Source of the DNA: Raphanus sativus
Taxonomy: Eukaryota > Streptophyta > Magnoliopsida > Brassicales > Brassicaceae
Length of the DNA stretch: 64,000 bases
Assembly (NCBI RefSeq): GCF_000801105.2
Contig: NC_079515.1
Location: 28,791,407-28,855,406, forward strand
Direction of reading: 5' to 3'
Within the stretch, counting starts at the first letter, position 1. Every line of letters starts with the position of its first letter. Below are positions 1 to 11,974 of the stretch, piece after piece. A program made the position numbers and the translations under genes. Below the pieces are notes generated by a model that was not told the origin of the DNA, searched no databases, and was given only the letters and a program-made list of their open reading frames with translations.

Positions 1-51
1 TTAAAACAAAAATTTTACTCTACAACGACATATAATCAGAAATGGTGGGAG
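1..51. mobile_element. Degenerate right end of a Stowaway-like MITE
   Basis: The first 51 bases resemble the right end of the Stowaway MITE at 8071-8309: an ACGACATATAAT block, then a GGGAG end followed by TA. The inverted-repeat end has several substitutions and the left end lies outside the window, so this is only a probable relic. Confidence 0.4.
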
Positions 52-53
52 TA

Positions 54-2142
54 TATCATGTTGGTTTAATTGATCTACTACTCTCACACCTCGCAACTAA
101 CCACAAAAGTATTTGTCTCATGGCGGCACATTAATAAAATTCTTGATAGACGTCTCATACATACCGTAATTGTTTACACTACTATATATGTTTTCCAGTA
201 GATTACCTGCTACTCCACAATCATAGCAATTAATTTCTAACAGTTTATTCCAATTTTTTTATAAGTAGAATGACGAAGTATATTTTTCATTATCCAAACA
301 AGTGTTTGGAGCTCTGAGTGCAAAGAACACTCCTTTTTCTTTGATTTTTTTTATATCCATTAGTTGGATTTGCCCTTACATGTTTTTTTCAAATCCATCT
401 ACTTCCGCGCAAAAGAGCAATGCAAGTCCTTAGCTCTGGCCAAGTTGCCAAGGGTAAATAAATGATTATAACCCAAATTGACTTGGATATTTTGTACTAC
501 TGGTTTTTATTTTTATTTTTGTCTCAGATAAGAAAAATATTTCTAGACGATACTTCTAACATATCTCTTGTAGCCAATGAGATATGAAGTCACTCTTCTC
601 TCGACAGTTCCAACTAAGAATCATCATATATGAGAGTTGGTAGATTTTGGGATCTTAACAAACCTTTCTCATATATAGATCTCGTTCTCATTGAAACACA
701 ACCAACGAAAAATGTGATCAAGAACATTAGGCTATATGAGCTTCCTTGTGGAGCGTAAAGCGTGACCAAATTTTTCAACAGAGATGACGGAGATATATGC
801 ACTAAAATGAAGATTCCAAAATTTTAGGATTTCTTGACAAACTATATTGCTAATTCTTTATCTATAACTAATAGAGTTTTTCGTAACTAATTTTATTTTA
901 TTAGTTGTTTTATTGTGGTGTAACTTCTCAAACCACCTGATATATAAACGATAGAGTAACTTTTTAATAGAAAAATCATTATGCTCTCTACTGCCATTAT
1001 TCTAAATTAGTTTTATTAGTAGTACAGATAGACCTATCAACTAAACACAATCATAAAATTTAGTTCATTGGACATTTTTATTCGCAATCTCAATTCTCTT
1101 TGCCTAACCACTGCAACTGGTGTCTCGTCATATCTTTTGAACTTTTAGGACTGTGGATCTTTCTTCTCATGGGAAGTTACTATTTAGAATTCTAATTAAG
1201 GCTTTTTGTTGATCATACAAATTCTCTCAAACTCTTTCCAAATCAATTATACTTTCAACCTGCATAACATATAAAATGTAATAGGTAAAGTTCAAAAAGA
1301 AATGTGATAGGTTAAGATTCTATAGATCTTTAGGTTCAATGCACTAAACCTTAGAACTGTATAGGGAAACCCCAAACATGTACGCTTGTTGGCAACTTCT
1401 TTACACCACAACCTTCTCTTTGACTCTTTGTTGCACACCGGATCCGTTTCCACTGATTAAGGATTTTTTTTTTTGTTCAGTAGTTTTTTACCGGTCTTTT
1501 TTTTTTAATTTTACGCTTGATTATTATAAGGAAAACAAAACAAACAAGAAAAATAGCTATGGTTTTTTTCTCAAAAAACAGACACGAAAAATAGATTTCA
1601 GTGACAAGATTAAAATAACAAAAATAGTTTAACAAAATAAAACACTTTCTGTCAAACATCTCAATTGTATAATCTATTCACTAAGTTGACAACGAAAAAG
1701 AAAAGTATTTAACAAAAAAAATTGTATGGATGATTAGCGTTTTGGTAACCAGCAGTGGGAAATAAAGTTCGAAATGAGAAAAATTCTCTTTGCTTTTTGG
1801 GCACTCAGACTCACTCTGTCACTCACCCTCACTTTATTTGTTATCTTTTTATTTTCTTTTACCTTTTCCTTCTTTTCTCTTGAGAAAGTGAGATAGAAAA
1901 GAGGGAATGAATGGAAAAGGGTTGAAGTGAGTGTGTGACATTATGATCGCATGGCGAGTAAATTGTCAAAGTCATGTAAGGCTAAAGTTGGTAAGAAAAT
2001 TTGCATCCAAAATCTCTCCATCTTTTCATTCATTGTGGAGAACACTCCATTTCTATAACTTTTTCTATTTATGTTCTTTTTACTAGGGTTTTAATGATCT
2101 AAACCTCTAGTTATTTTTAGATCGGATAGAAAACGGTCAACT
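54..2142. other. AT-rich intergenic DNA, no gene recognised
   Basis: Only short ORFs without recognisable domains are present. Homopolymer T and A runs are frequent. I see no promoter, RNA gene or complete transposon here. Confidence 0.6.
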
Positions 2143-2592
2143 AAATTTTTACGTTTTTTTTTTTTTTTTTTTTTGACAACAATAAACTACTCTATCGTGA
2201 TTCCACCGGTTCAGAAAGCCAAACCGGAGGGATCGAGTCGACATATAACATAGCTGATGGTGAAATCTTTGCCCCATGAGCAAGCTTGTCCGCCATTATG
2301 TTTTGCGCCCTTGGGATATGTCGGATCTTGAAATTAGGGAAGAAAGTCTTACTTCTGCGAAATTCCTCCATATGCGTAGTAAATGCTGGCCATTCTTCGG
2401 GTGAGGACACCATCTTCACCAATTGAGAACAATCCGTCGCAAAAACCACATCTGAGAACTGCAGGGTCTTCATGCACTCCATTGCCCAAATCAGCGCTTC
2501 ACATTCTGCGTGTAAAGGAGATAGGCTACGTCGGAGATTCATTGCCCCCATCATCTTGTCCTCTGAGTCTGTCGCAAAATTTTTACGTTTTT
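2143..2592 (-). mobile_element. 5'-truncated LINE (non-LTR retrotransposon) with target-site duplication
   Basis: A 16-bp direct repeat, AAATTTTTACGTTTTT, sits at 2143-2158 and 2577-2592 and brackets a 418-bp insert. On the minus strand the insert runs from partway through an RNase H domain to a poly(A) tail, seen as poly(T) near 2159-2175 on the plus strand. The 3' end before the tail is GTTGTC. Severe 5' truncation, a poly(A) tail and a long TSD are the hallmarks of target-primed reverse transcription. Identical TSD copies point to a fairly recent insertion. Confidence 0.92.
2192..2576 (-). pseudogene. LINE RNase H domain fragment
   Basis: This is the open minus-strand frame inside the truncated LINE. 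It enters mid-domain (ATDSEDKMMGAMN) and carries the plant LINE RNase H signatures SPLHAECEALIWAME, FATDCSQLVKMV and IPRAQNIMADKLAHGA, which hold the conserved Glu and Asp and the terminal helix. It ends in a normal stop at 2192. Reverse transcriptase and endonuclease are absent, so the copy cannot move on its own. It is a fragment rather than a host RNase H gene because it lies between the LINE poly(A) and the 5' truncation point. Confidence 0.88.
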
Positions 2593-2741
2593 AAACCCTC
2601 AACTATTAAACCGTTAGTGTCATTAACCCTCCATTAACAAAATCGTCTTTTCTGAACAGAGACTTGTGGTTAAATTGAAACACATTGTTTAAAATCAACA
2701 TATATTTCAGTGATATAACTCATACACTGAGATCCATGTCC

Positions 2742-4010
2742 CTAACAGAATGTTCTATCCCCTGCTACGTTGACTATGTAACTTAGCTTTCCTAATGTTG
2801 GAGAAATGAAGTTGTGCATCGCACCACTGTCCAACAAAACCGTAATGGAACATTTCCCCAATACGCCTCTTACTTTGGTTGTTATCAGAGGATTCACTCG
2901 TATGTTTGCACTATATGAAAGAGCCATCACTTGTGGAATATGTTCTGCTTCTTTCACCTCTGCTTCCGCTCCAAATTCCTCTAAAACCTTCCTTTCCACT
3001 TCTTTGACTATATTAATGATTTGCAACTCCATGTTTGGACATACGTGAGTGAGTACGTGTATATTTTCCCCTACACTTATAGCAGAGATTATTATCCTTT
3101 ATATACTTCAATTCTGCCTCAGACAGGTGGAAACGAGGACGAAACCTCTGCTTATGAGCATGTTGTTCTTTAGTATCTAACTGAGGCTTCTGGTTGATCA
3201 TTGCTGGTTTAAAAGGCGTGTATGTGTAAACTCTCTGCTCTCTGCTGCGTGTTGTATCCTGCTTAAACTGTGCTGAGTGCTTGACATAACATATTAGCTT
3301 CCAATTAACTAATGTTGTTTTATGGGCTGTTAGTCATTTAAGTTTCTTCAACTTAATGATTTCCTCCATTTCATTTTTGAGACATTTGTAGGAAATATCC
3401 ACCAAATTCTTCTCATCAATCCCTGTCACCTAAGCCTACAATTCCTCAAATTCACTAATATAATCTTGGGCTGAGTGATGCTACAAAGTCTCTTTCCTGA
3501 TTAATCATCAATAGAAACTGAAAACCCAGCCAACATTCTCTCTTTATGTATGTCCAGTCTGTAAACCTCTTCTCAGTCATCTCTCCTTCAAAACCAATTC
3601 AATACCCTCACTTCTTAACTCAAAGAGATGATCTTCTGTATATCGACCTACACGAAAACATCTTTTCGCACGGAATACCCAGCCATACGGCCTCGCACCA
3701 TCAAATACAGATAATTTCATTTCCTCAATAAATTTTCTCGATCCGCAAAAGCTACATTGATTCCTTGATAACCTAACTGATCATTTAATTACAAGATGAG
3801 TATCAGTTTTTGAAACCGGTACCTGAATATGAAGGGTGGTTCTGACGATGATGCGTTTGATTTGCCGTGAGGTTTCTCTCTGCTTTGATTGGATTTGATT
3901 CTTCCGATTGACTTTGATAAGGTGAACATGTGCTTCTCCATCATATTGAATATCTTCTCCTGGCCTTCCATTCGTTGAACTGATTCATCGATCTTCCTCT
4001 CCATATCGTT
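2742..4010 (-). pseudogene. Ty3/gypsy-type gag-protease relic
   Basis: Several minus-strand pieces in different frames read in gag-to-protease order. At 3789-4004 is a basic, coiled gag-like N-terminus. Near 3340-3440 is a stretch resembling the end of a retrotransposon gag domain (DEKNLVDI, KNEMEEIIKLK). At 3013-3201 is a zinc-knuckle start, LCYKCRGKYTRTHS, lacking its last Cys. At 2742-3032 is an aspartic protease core with VLLDSGAMHNFIS, the retropepsin D-S/T-G signature. Frames are broken by stops and shifts, no reverse transcriptase or integrase follows before the LINE, and I could not define LTRs. It is an old, internally deleted element. Confidence 0.8.
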
Positions 4011-4690
4011 TCCGGATCATACCAACAGCTTACATCCATCTTGTCAGTCATCTCTCCTTCAGAATCGCCTTAAGACCTAAGTCTCCTTTTCTACTCTCAG
4101 CTCATAATACAAACGAATGAATACAACATAAAAGGAAATATATGTCTAATTGTTTGTAACTGCCCATGGAGTCATAGACTCTTTCTGATCTCCTTCTTTT
4201 ATTAACCATTTGCTTGTAGATGTTCCAACACTCTTTCCTTGATGCGATCCCTCCTCTGAATCCATCACTCTCTTCCCTTGCCTCTTCTTCGAATAGTATA
4301 CTTGTAAAGGTGTATCATTGTCATAGTCTATCTGTCTATGTTTGCTTCTTTTGATGCCAAGAAGCAAGAATGGTTTGAAACTTACCTATGTTTGCTTCTT
4401 TTGATGAATATGGCATGCCAAGTTATATTTTGTTGGACAGACTTGTACATGTGAAATTGTTTATGTCGTCCATTTGTCTGACCCTTTCTTTGTTTTCTTC
4501 CACGACCTGGAGAATAACCTTGGGAATCCAAGGAGATGCTTAGTATGGAGTCTTCATTTGTCTTCATTTTTGCTAATCAGTTATAATGGAAGTGAGTACA
4601 GCAACAAATCATAAACTATCAAATATATACAATTTTCATTTGTGAAGAAAACAACACGGTCAAGTAAGTTGCACAGCCAATCAACTGCGT
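4011..4690. other. Unrecognised minus-strand coding-like debris
   Basis: Two minus-strand ORFs (4146-4367 and 4382-4567) are rich in Lys, Arg, Gln and Ser and share the string KRSKHR, which suggests a small local duplication near 4340-4400. They may be the 5' part of the adjacent gypsy relic or part of an unrelated dead gene. I recognise no domain. Confidence 0.35.
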
Positions 4691-5776
4691 TCACAGTTGT
4701 CCCAAAGTGCAAGCTACTAAACTCATTCCACTGAATAATCCAACTCGTGATTTGAAACACCCTGACAGGCTTCTACTGGTTGACGCAAGACTTGGTGCTA
4801 CAATCTGGCTGTTCAAACGAGGGAACTCGATTTCATTCTCTCGCAAGCCTCCTTCAACAGCATCATTGCTCCCTTCTGGTTCTGCAGTGTCTGCGTTCAC
4901 AGAAAGCGTAGGCCTAACCGTTCTTAACCAGTCTGCACAACCGACCATCACTCCTCTACACTTCTTGAATTTCCACTTTAATTAAACCGGGGCAACCGTT
5001 TGCAAGATTCTCGATTTCCAAATCTGAAATCGGACAGTTATTGATACATTGTTTCCTTAAACTCGGACACTTGGCTGCAATACAAGAAAGCTCGGGATCA
5101 CCCAACGTATCGCAACCACAAAGTGCTAATCTTTCAATTGTAGGATTCACACCAATGAGAACCAATTCATGTAACTTAGAACAAAACTTAGCCACAGCGA
5201 CAAGCCCTTGTGCTCCAATCAAACTCGCTTTCCATCCATCTATATGAACGGTTCCGCAAACGCTTGCACTTCGCAGCGATTCCAGCTAATCCACCATTAG
5301 TACATTAATTCAGGCGTCTTCGCAAAATGCAAAATCTCGAGGCTGGAGCAGTTAGAGATGGCAGCTAATAAAGCAACGTCACTCACTTGCATCCCTCTCC
5401 AGATGAATCTCCACTATACCATGCTCCCTAACCGCCATCTCTTCAAGAACCAAGTCCCAGTCACCAGAAGCACCTGAAAAAAGCTTCAAAGATGTGAGAT
5501 TCTTCGCGCCGAAGCACTGGCCAATGTGAAGCTCCTGCAAGCAGATCCGAGGGAGTTTGGAGAGAGATATACGATGACGACTCTGTCCTTCGACAAACGA
5601 GAGAGCATATTTTCTGATTGCCGGAGTTGAGAGACTGAAACACTAAGGGCTAAGCAATCGTCGGGTAAACAAGACGTGTAGTCCGGTGAGACCTCGGATT
5701 CGTTGGGAGATAAAAATTTGGTTCTCCGTCGTCGATTAAGAATGATCTTGCCGGCGGCGGATGTTGATTGGCCCAC
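4691..5776 (-). pseudogene. VFB-type F-box/LRR protein pseudogene
   Basis: Read on the minus strand this is a VIER F-BOX (VFB1-4) protein, the substrate receptor of an SCF E3 ubiquitin ligase. The start MGQSTSAAGK at 5776 matches the family N-terminus. An F-box region follows, with YTSCLPDDCLAL in one frame and FQSLNSGNQKICSLVCRR in another. LRR segments follow (GDWDLVLEEMAVREHG, SDVALLAAISNCSSLEIL, LIGAQGLVAVAKFCSKL, LALCGCDTLGDPELSCIAAK), then the C-terminal MVGCADWLRTVRP and FKSRVGLFSGMSLV blocks to about 4691. At least three frame changes and an internal stop separate them, and the F-box is disrupted. The ancestral gene appears intronless. Its position fits Arabidopsis VFB1 (At1g47056, recalled). 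It is dead, presumably tolerated because paralogues remain. Confidence 0.88.
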
Positions 5777-6167
5777 CCATCAACGAAAGGTAAAGTCTCC
5801 GGTAGTAGTCTTACGGCGGAGAGGAGAACTTGTTGCGTTTTCAGTTAAAAGGTACAGTTGTGAATTAACTCGGAGGAAGTTGTTGCTTATATTTACAGTA
5901 TTAGTCGAATTGGTTTATCTTGTTCCGTTAATTCTTGGTTCTAAACTTCTTTTAGCAAAACCCAATAAAACCCAAAGCTATTAGGTTGTTCTTACTAAGG
6001 ATTAGACAAAATATCGGAAAATTTTGTTCTGATTTATTATCTATTTGATTCTTACCGAAAATTTTGATAAACGTAACTCTACGAATCAAACAAATACTAA
6101 TAAAATATCTATAAAAATGAAATAAATCACAATTATTAATATTTTTAAGAGCGTTTATATATACATA
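5777..6167. other. Upstream region of the dead VFB gene
   Basis: This holds the former promoter side of the VFB pseudogene and AT-rich DNA up to the Helitron end at 6168. No feature is recognised. Confidence 0.4.
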
Positions 6168-8032
6168 CTAGGTGATTTTCCCGTGCGCATGCACGGATAT
6201 AAATATTTATAAAATTAATATATTAAATAGTTTACTATAATTTTTTTATTTTTAAATTACTATGTAATTTATATTGTCATCAGTATGCTATTTTTTCAAA
6301 TAATATTATTTTATTTTAATCATAGGTATAATTTGGATATATAAGATAATATCTAATTTTCCGATTCAACCATAATTTGTTTATTCTATAGATTAAAATA
6401 TTGATTAATTTTGTTGTTTACATTTAATTTGATATTGCCTTAGATTTGTAAATATATTTTAGAAAGATTATGTATAATTTAATATAATTTATTTTTAAAA
6501 TTAAATAGTAAAAATAAATTAAAGTTTTAATTGACTCAAAGTTACTGATATTAATATAACAACGATAGTATTATGAAACCTCATGCATATATATAAATTA
6601 TAGAAAATAACTTAGTTGCAATAGTTGGTTAATATATATTCATAATATTAATTGAGATCTCATATTAGTTAATAGTATGTTACATTGTTCTATAGTTTAT
6701 ATTTATAAAAATATTAATATGAACAATAATACATTATATTTAGTTAAGTGTTTGATTTTGTATTAAAATTTTAGATTAGTCCAATTACTCATTTTGTGGA
6801 TATATTGTGTTACATATATTCCTTCAAACTAAAATATATTATTTCTAGTTTAACTCGACCAAATTGAATTAATTGTATTCCTTTGGTTCTTCATCATAGA
6901 TATGTAAGTATATTACTATCTTTTATAATTTGGTATATGTTAATTTGCAAAAAAAAAAAAATAGAAAGTAAAGTCATGATCGGTACGAAGTTGCATAAAA
7001 ATAACTTATAAACTTATAAAGTCAAGATTATTTTCTGAACTTTTTTTTTAATAAAATTACATCACATATAAAAATGTTTTCATTATAAATTTTCTAAATA
7101 CTTTCTTTATTATATATTTGATTTGGAAAAATATAAAAGGATACTTAATTAGAAAATTAAAAATGCATTTTTATTCATTAAAATATCTTGTGTTATGCTA
7201 TTTATTTTTTTGTAATAAATTTGAGAAATAGATTAATTAAAATAAAATAATTATATTAAAATATATATTATGTTGTTTAAGATTATCTTTTAAAGGGATA
7301 ATTATTTATTTACTCTAAAATCAAAATTATTTTGTTAAGTTTCCTTTTAATGAATCACATTATATATATATAAAATATTTTTCGTTTCTAAAATTTACAA
7401 TTTTTTTTCATTATATAGGTTATTTAGAGAAGGAAACCAAAATAAAAAGGATTTTTTTTCTTTTTAATAATGACAAATAGATATATTTGATTCACTAAGA
7501 GTACTATTGTAATTAACCATCATAAGAATTAACGTGAGCGCGACACATAGAAAACTGACTTCTCAAATAATATTATAGAGATTAAAACTAAACAATATTT
7601 TTAAAAATTTTAGATATCTAAAAGAAACTAATGATATTACGATTAAAATTTTATTTACTTTTTTAAAAAATGTAGACAAGTTTGAAATTTTTAGTAATAA
7701 AAATTTTATAATTATAAAAGTAAAATTAAATAAAATTTCAAAATTTATAATTCAAATTTGAATATATTTATTTTAGGAATGATTTATGAGTTATTACCAT
7801 ATTTTAAAAAGTTTACCAAAAATATAAATCGGCATTAAATGTAATGTATGAATTATTGCCATATTTTATAAAGTTTACCAAAAATATATATCAGTAATAA
7901 ATCTTATTGTCTATGTCATATTTAAGTATAAGCCATGTCATCAATTTTAGTAACCATGTCATCATTTTTTTTGTGAAATTGATTGTGGAGACGACATGTG
8001 GCAAAATCACTTCTCAAATATAGTCTAGGGGA
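6168..8032 (-). mobile_element. Non-autonomous Helitron(s), minus orientation
   Basis: The 3' terminus is at the left. On the minus strand it reads hairpin CCGTGCATGCGCACGG (6181-6196), then a short spacer and CTAG at 6168-6171, followed by T. At the right a minus-strand 5' terminus beginning TCCCCTAGACTATATTTGAG starts at 8032 after an A, giving the expected A|T insertion context. A second 5' terminus (TCTCTATAATATTATTTGAG) starts at 7581, so two related elements are nested or joined. The interior is AT-rich without coding capacity. The 5' end and subterminal sequence match the Helitron in the transporter intron (44957-46308). The termini are clear; which 5' end pairs with the 3' end is not. 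Confidence 0.75.
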
Positions 8033-8070
8033 TATATATATAAAAATATATAAGTTATATAAATATTATA

Positions 8071-8309
8071 TTCCTTCCGTTTCATATTACATGTCGTTCT
8101 AACATTATACACACAGATTAAGAAAACATTTAATTTTACATATTTTCAAAATAAAAATACTATTACCAATACACCTAACCATATATTAACCAATAGAAAA
8201 ATAGAAAAGAAAATATTGCCAATAAATTTTGCATTGAAAACCGAAAACGACACTTATTTTGAAACAAAAAAATTCCTCTAAAACGACATATAATTTGAAA
8301 CGGAGGGAG
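8071..8309. mobile_element. Stowaway MITE (Tc1/mariner type)
   Basis: The left end TTCCTTCCGTTTCATATTAC and right end TTTGAAACGGAGGGAG form terminal inverted repeats, flanked by TA at 8069-8070 and 8310-8311. The 239-bp size and CTCCCTCCGTTTC-type termini are typical of Stowaway. It has no coding capacity and would rely on a mariner transposase elsewhere. A relative sits at 46580-46823. Confidence 0.9.
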
Positions 8310-8689
8310 TATTGAATATTAGCTTTACAGTACTTTTATTTACTAAATTTATTAATTTTTTAAAAAGAATTTTTGTAATAAACTATTATTATTATTATGT
8401 ATTATTTTGATTTTTATTTATTTATATTTTTACTTTTATGGATCGAATCGGATATCCGATCAAAAATCTAAAAAAATTATGGATATCAAAAACCTTGAAT
8501 ATCGAGGTAGTTACAAATTATATTGGATCAGATAATTGATTATTCAAACAAAACAGATCGAATTACAATAGAAATGGCAGTCCAACTTTACACACGAAGA
8601 TTATACTTGATTTTGAAATCATAACTTCTTTAGAATAACTAATTCTTTCAATTCCATTGAAAAATTATAGTTGTTAAACATTGAATCAT

Positions 8690-9260
8690 ATTTTCCATAG
8701 ATTAAATATGTGCTTATGGTTTCGTGTGCAATGGTGACAAGCACGTCCTTCTATTCCTTAATTCAATAATTGTTACTTTCTCGAATCGTTTTTCCAAACA
8801 CATTCATATCTACCGAAATGTGAGTTAGAATTTCATGACCTATCCACTAAGCATATGCTATCAAAGATTAAGGCTTCAATTCTCATGGGATGATGTAGTG
8901 ATTAGACATCGTTTATGTTCTTTCCATTCCCTTTAAACAACATTTGACATTCACTCTTCGTGTATCTTACTAGTTCAAAAAGATCTTTGATGATTCTCTT
9001 AAATAATTTATCATTACGGAATTTTCAAAGATACCGGATTATCTATATATAAATGTATATATTCAACTCAGTGTCTTCAATATGGTTTCCAGATCAAATA
9101 TTTCAAATTAGTACAAACATAGGAAATGGGAAAACTCGATGGGCTTGAAGGTGTAGAACTGTAGATAATAATTCCTAAGTTTGTAAAGTTAGTAGATATT
9201 CAAAAATGATATGATTAACAGATTTATCAATCTCTCCACACGAAAAATATGATTGGACGA
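8690..9260 (-). pseudogene. Decayed LINE relic (zf-RVT plus RNase H)
   Basis: Minus-strand translation gives CGEIDKSVNHIIFEY near 9195-9240. This is the Cys/His zinc-binding zf-RVT module that follows plant LINE reverse transcriptases, and TNLKYLIWKP follows in a shifted frame. At about 8780-8856 a frame with ICLVDRS and YECVWKNDS matches the start of LINE RNase H domains, with the first catalytic Asp retained. Many stops and shifts show great age. Borders, poly(A) and TSD are no longer visible. Confidence 0.55.
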
Positions 9261-10290
9261 TGGAATATTCTGAAAACAAAAATATATAGTGTTGTGAATA
9301 CGAGAAGGGATATTAACTCAATTTTTTTCTGTGTTGACAAAGGAGAGATATACAAAATAAAAAAAATTACGCAATTAACTAATAATTCAAGCAATATAAT
9401 GCAGGATAATGAGGAATTGATAGCCATTGCTATAAGTTATCTCATAAATATTTGTGTCATCGAACATGGAAGAGATAGATGAAGTATTAGTAAATATCAC
9501 CATGACTACCATGGATTCGATAAGCGAGGATCTCACGTCTCCAGTTCCAGAAATAGGAGGTAAAACTCTCCTTAATCACAATGTATCTGGAAAATTTTCT
9601 AAGGTCAGATGGAATTATAGCTTTCTTTTATAGTGGAGTATAGTGGGAGAGATAGTGAAAAGAGATTTAACTGGTATCTATCTTAGTAAAACAGAAAACA
9701 TTCTATTGGACCTAATATTTATTTTGTAAGTTTTTAAATTAAATACACTTTTATACTTTATAGTTAAACCTACGTTAAATCACTATTGTTATTTTCTTTA
9801 TACTACTATCTATGTTTCCAAACAACATACTTATTTCTTTATACTACTATCAATGTTTCTAAACAATATATTTTTTATACTACTATCAATGTTTCCAAAC
9901 AATACAATAATTAATTTTAGTTATTTTATATCTATCATTTTCTCTTTAAAATTTTGTAAAAACGTCATAATTTCATAAATTGCAAAATAATAAACTTTAA
10001 AATTTGGATTATAAGATTACAAATTATGAAACAATTACAATTTAAATCAAATTAGATTACATATCGGTCATCCATCAGTTCAATCGGTTAGTCTCGGGTT
10101 TTAGTAATTTTTTTAATATGAATAATTTAAAAACCAAAATTGAATGTCAGATCTCCGGATTAACCGGTATAATCACAATCGGGTTGAATTTAAAAAAACT
10201 GCTTTAAATGCAAAAATATTTTAAATATACACTCTTTAAAAATTACCAAAATATTTATTAAGTTATTAGTGAAATTTTTCATCGTAAAAT
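9261..10290. other. AT-rich intergenic DNA between LINE relic and Helitron end
   Basis: A near-repeated phrase built on TACTACTATCAATGTTTC occurs about three times at 9800-9900, a decayed tandem repeat of about 45 bp. The interval probably includes the body of the Helitron ending at 10324, whose 5' end I could not find. No gene is seen. Confidence 0.4.
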
Positions 10291-10293
10291 ATT

Positions 10294-10324
10294 CCACGCT
10301 TCTAAAACGCGGGTCAAGATCTAG
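10294..10324 (+). mobile_element. Helitron 3' terminus
   Basis: An imperfect GC-rich hairpin (CCACGC...CGCGGG) is followed by a short spacer and CTAG at 10321-10324, then T. This is the canonical Helitron 3' structure in an otherwise AT-rich region. The matching 5' end was not identified. Confidence 0.7.
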
Positions 10325-10742
10325 TTGTTAATTATTTTCTAAGGATTAAATGATACAGACATTTGTCTCATTCCAAAGAAAGATGAGCTTATTGAAATGG
10401 TCCGTCAATCAATTTGATGATACTTGATATTTATTACGTTTGTACTAAGAGCATCATCAACGCGGACGTTTAACCCGGTTGCTTAGTATTTTTAGGTTAA
10501 AAAGAAATCGTTTTCTCTCTTTCTCTCGTGCTCGACGACTCAGACCAAAAAAATCTCTCCTTTGCATAGATTTGCTCTTCGTTTCCCCTCTTTGATTCCG
10601 TTCAACGATCAAGCTAGAGAGTCAGTCATCATCAAGGTAAAAAATTCTCTGTTTGTAAGTGATTCTGAGAGTCAAAGGTTCTCAACCTTGGAACGCCACA
10701 ATTTGCTATCTTATTTTTTGTTTCCTTTTGAATGTATCTTAG

Positions 10743-10822
10743 GTTGGAGAAATCATCTCTCGTTTTGAGAAGAAGGGTTTTAAACTGATTGGACTTAAGA
10801 TGTTCCAGTGTCCACGGCAGAG
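10743..10822 (+). pseudogene. Captured nucleoside diphosphate kinase (NDPK2-like) exon fragment
   Basis: The plus strand reads VGEIISRFEKKGFKLIGLKM then FQCPRQR. This matches the segment after the KPDGVQRG motif of plant NDPK, closest by recollection to chloroplast NDPK2. It is bounded by an AG acceptor at 10741-10742 and a GT donor at 10823, so intron borders travelled with it. The catalytic His and the rest of the enzyme are missing, so it cannot act as a kinase. It lies inside the Pack-Harbinger element. Confidence 0.85.
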
Positions 10823-11011
10823 GTACTCTCTCACTCATAATCATCACTAGTTAAGATGTTAAACCATTGAACACATATTAAGAATTTGGAGCTTCACTGT
10901 GACTTATATCACCCAACTTGTTCACTACATATGCGCAAAAATAGAATTCATTGTGTGTTCATCAATTAACAGGAACATTATTATGTGACTAAGATGTTTA
11001 TGGACTTAGGG

Positions 11012-11254
11012 GAGTTTTACAAAGTGAAGATAGGAACGGTGGTGGCATAGAAGGAGACAGAACCGGAGAAGCAAGAGGCAAAACAGAGAGTAGAGGAAGA
11101 TAGGAAGCCTCAGATTGAAGCAGCGATAGTGAGGATCATGAAGTCGAGAAAGATACTGGACCACAACAACATAATAGCAGAAGTGACGAAACAGTTTCAG
11201 CCACGGTTCTTGGCTAACCCGACGGAGATAAAGAAGAGGAACATCATAATCTGA
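11012..11254 (+). pseudogene. Captured cullin-3-like C-terminal fragment
   Basis: An 81-codon plus-strand frame reads EFYKVKIGTVVA, an in-frame TAG (11048-11050) probably from a CAG Gln codon, then KETEPEKQEAKQRVEEDRKP, QIEAAIVRIMKSRK, ILDHNNIIAEVTKQFQPRF and LANPTEIKKR. This is the winged-helix and neddylation region of plant CUL3, the scaffold of BTB-type E3 ligases. It ends prematurely (NIII-stop) where CUL3 would continue to its C-terminal RYLA. It sits on the same strand as the NDPK fragment, 190 bp downstream. The two loci are unrelated, so the element joined them. Confidence 0.88.
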
Positions 11255-11974
11255 GTTGACCAAAGCTAGACTCGCGCTTTGGGAAAAATACTAAAGTTGA
11301 TTCAGCTTGGACTTATCATCTTTGGGAAAGATACTAAAGTTGATTCGCCGGTGGAGTCGCTGCATTTGCTGTCCCCTTTGTTCTGTCTCAGGTTAGACTC
11401 TTCTTCATGTCCCCTTTGTTCGCTGAATTAGACTCTTCTTCTCTGATGATTATAAAAGATTCCAAGTTTAAAGCTTTTGTCAACTTGAGGTAGAGAATCA
11501 TAGAGGTGACAGTGAACTCTGAGTTTTGTTTAGTCTCCTTTGGTATGCCTATGGTTTAGTCATCCATCACATGGTAAGCACCAGTCATCCAAGCATTGTA
11601 TATAGACAGAGCTCTTTTTGGTCTTCCCATAAGAACCTGGTTTCTTCTTTTTCTTTATATAGACTTGAACACTTGGTGATATACGTTTATTGTTCTCACT
11701 AATTGTTGCATGTCCTTACTTTAAGGTCAAAGAAAAGAGTGGAAGAGTGGAAGAATCATACGGACTGCTACTGAAGCTTGTTCTCATGAGTAAACATATT
11801 TCAGAATTGTGTTTTGAAAATGTTGAATACACAAAACCCAAAAATAAGAAACTTGCATTGGAAGAGGAAAAGTGTGAAATTGCTTAACTAAGTTGCTTAC
11901 CAAAAAAAAACTTCTTAAATATTATTATTATATAATTAAACAACCCATTATAGGTTGTTGGGATAATGATGCTC

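Larger units (their letters stand above)
10449..11974. mobile_element. Pack-type PIF/Harbinger-like element with captured gene fragments
   Basis: The ends are GAGCATCATCAAC at 10449 and, inverted, GATGCTC at 11968-11974. They are flanked by TAA at 10446-10448 and 11975-11977, the 3-bp TWA duplication expected of PIF/Harbinger transposons. The 1,526-bp interior has no transposase. It contains a spliced-type nucleoside diphosphate kinase exon, a cullin-3 C-terminal exon, and further unassigned exon-like stretches (for example 11690-11887, open on the plus strand). The MITE at 56544-56910 has similar ends and TSD. TSD and ends are seen directly; assignment to Harbinger is inferred from TSD length. 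Confidence 0.75.
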
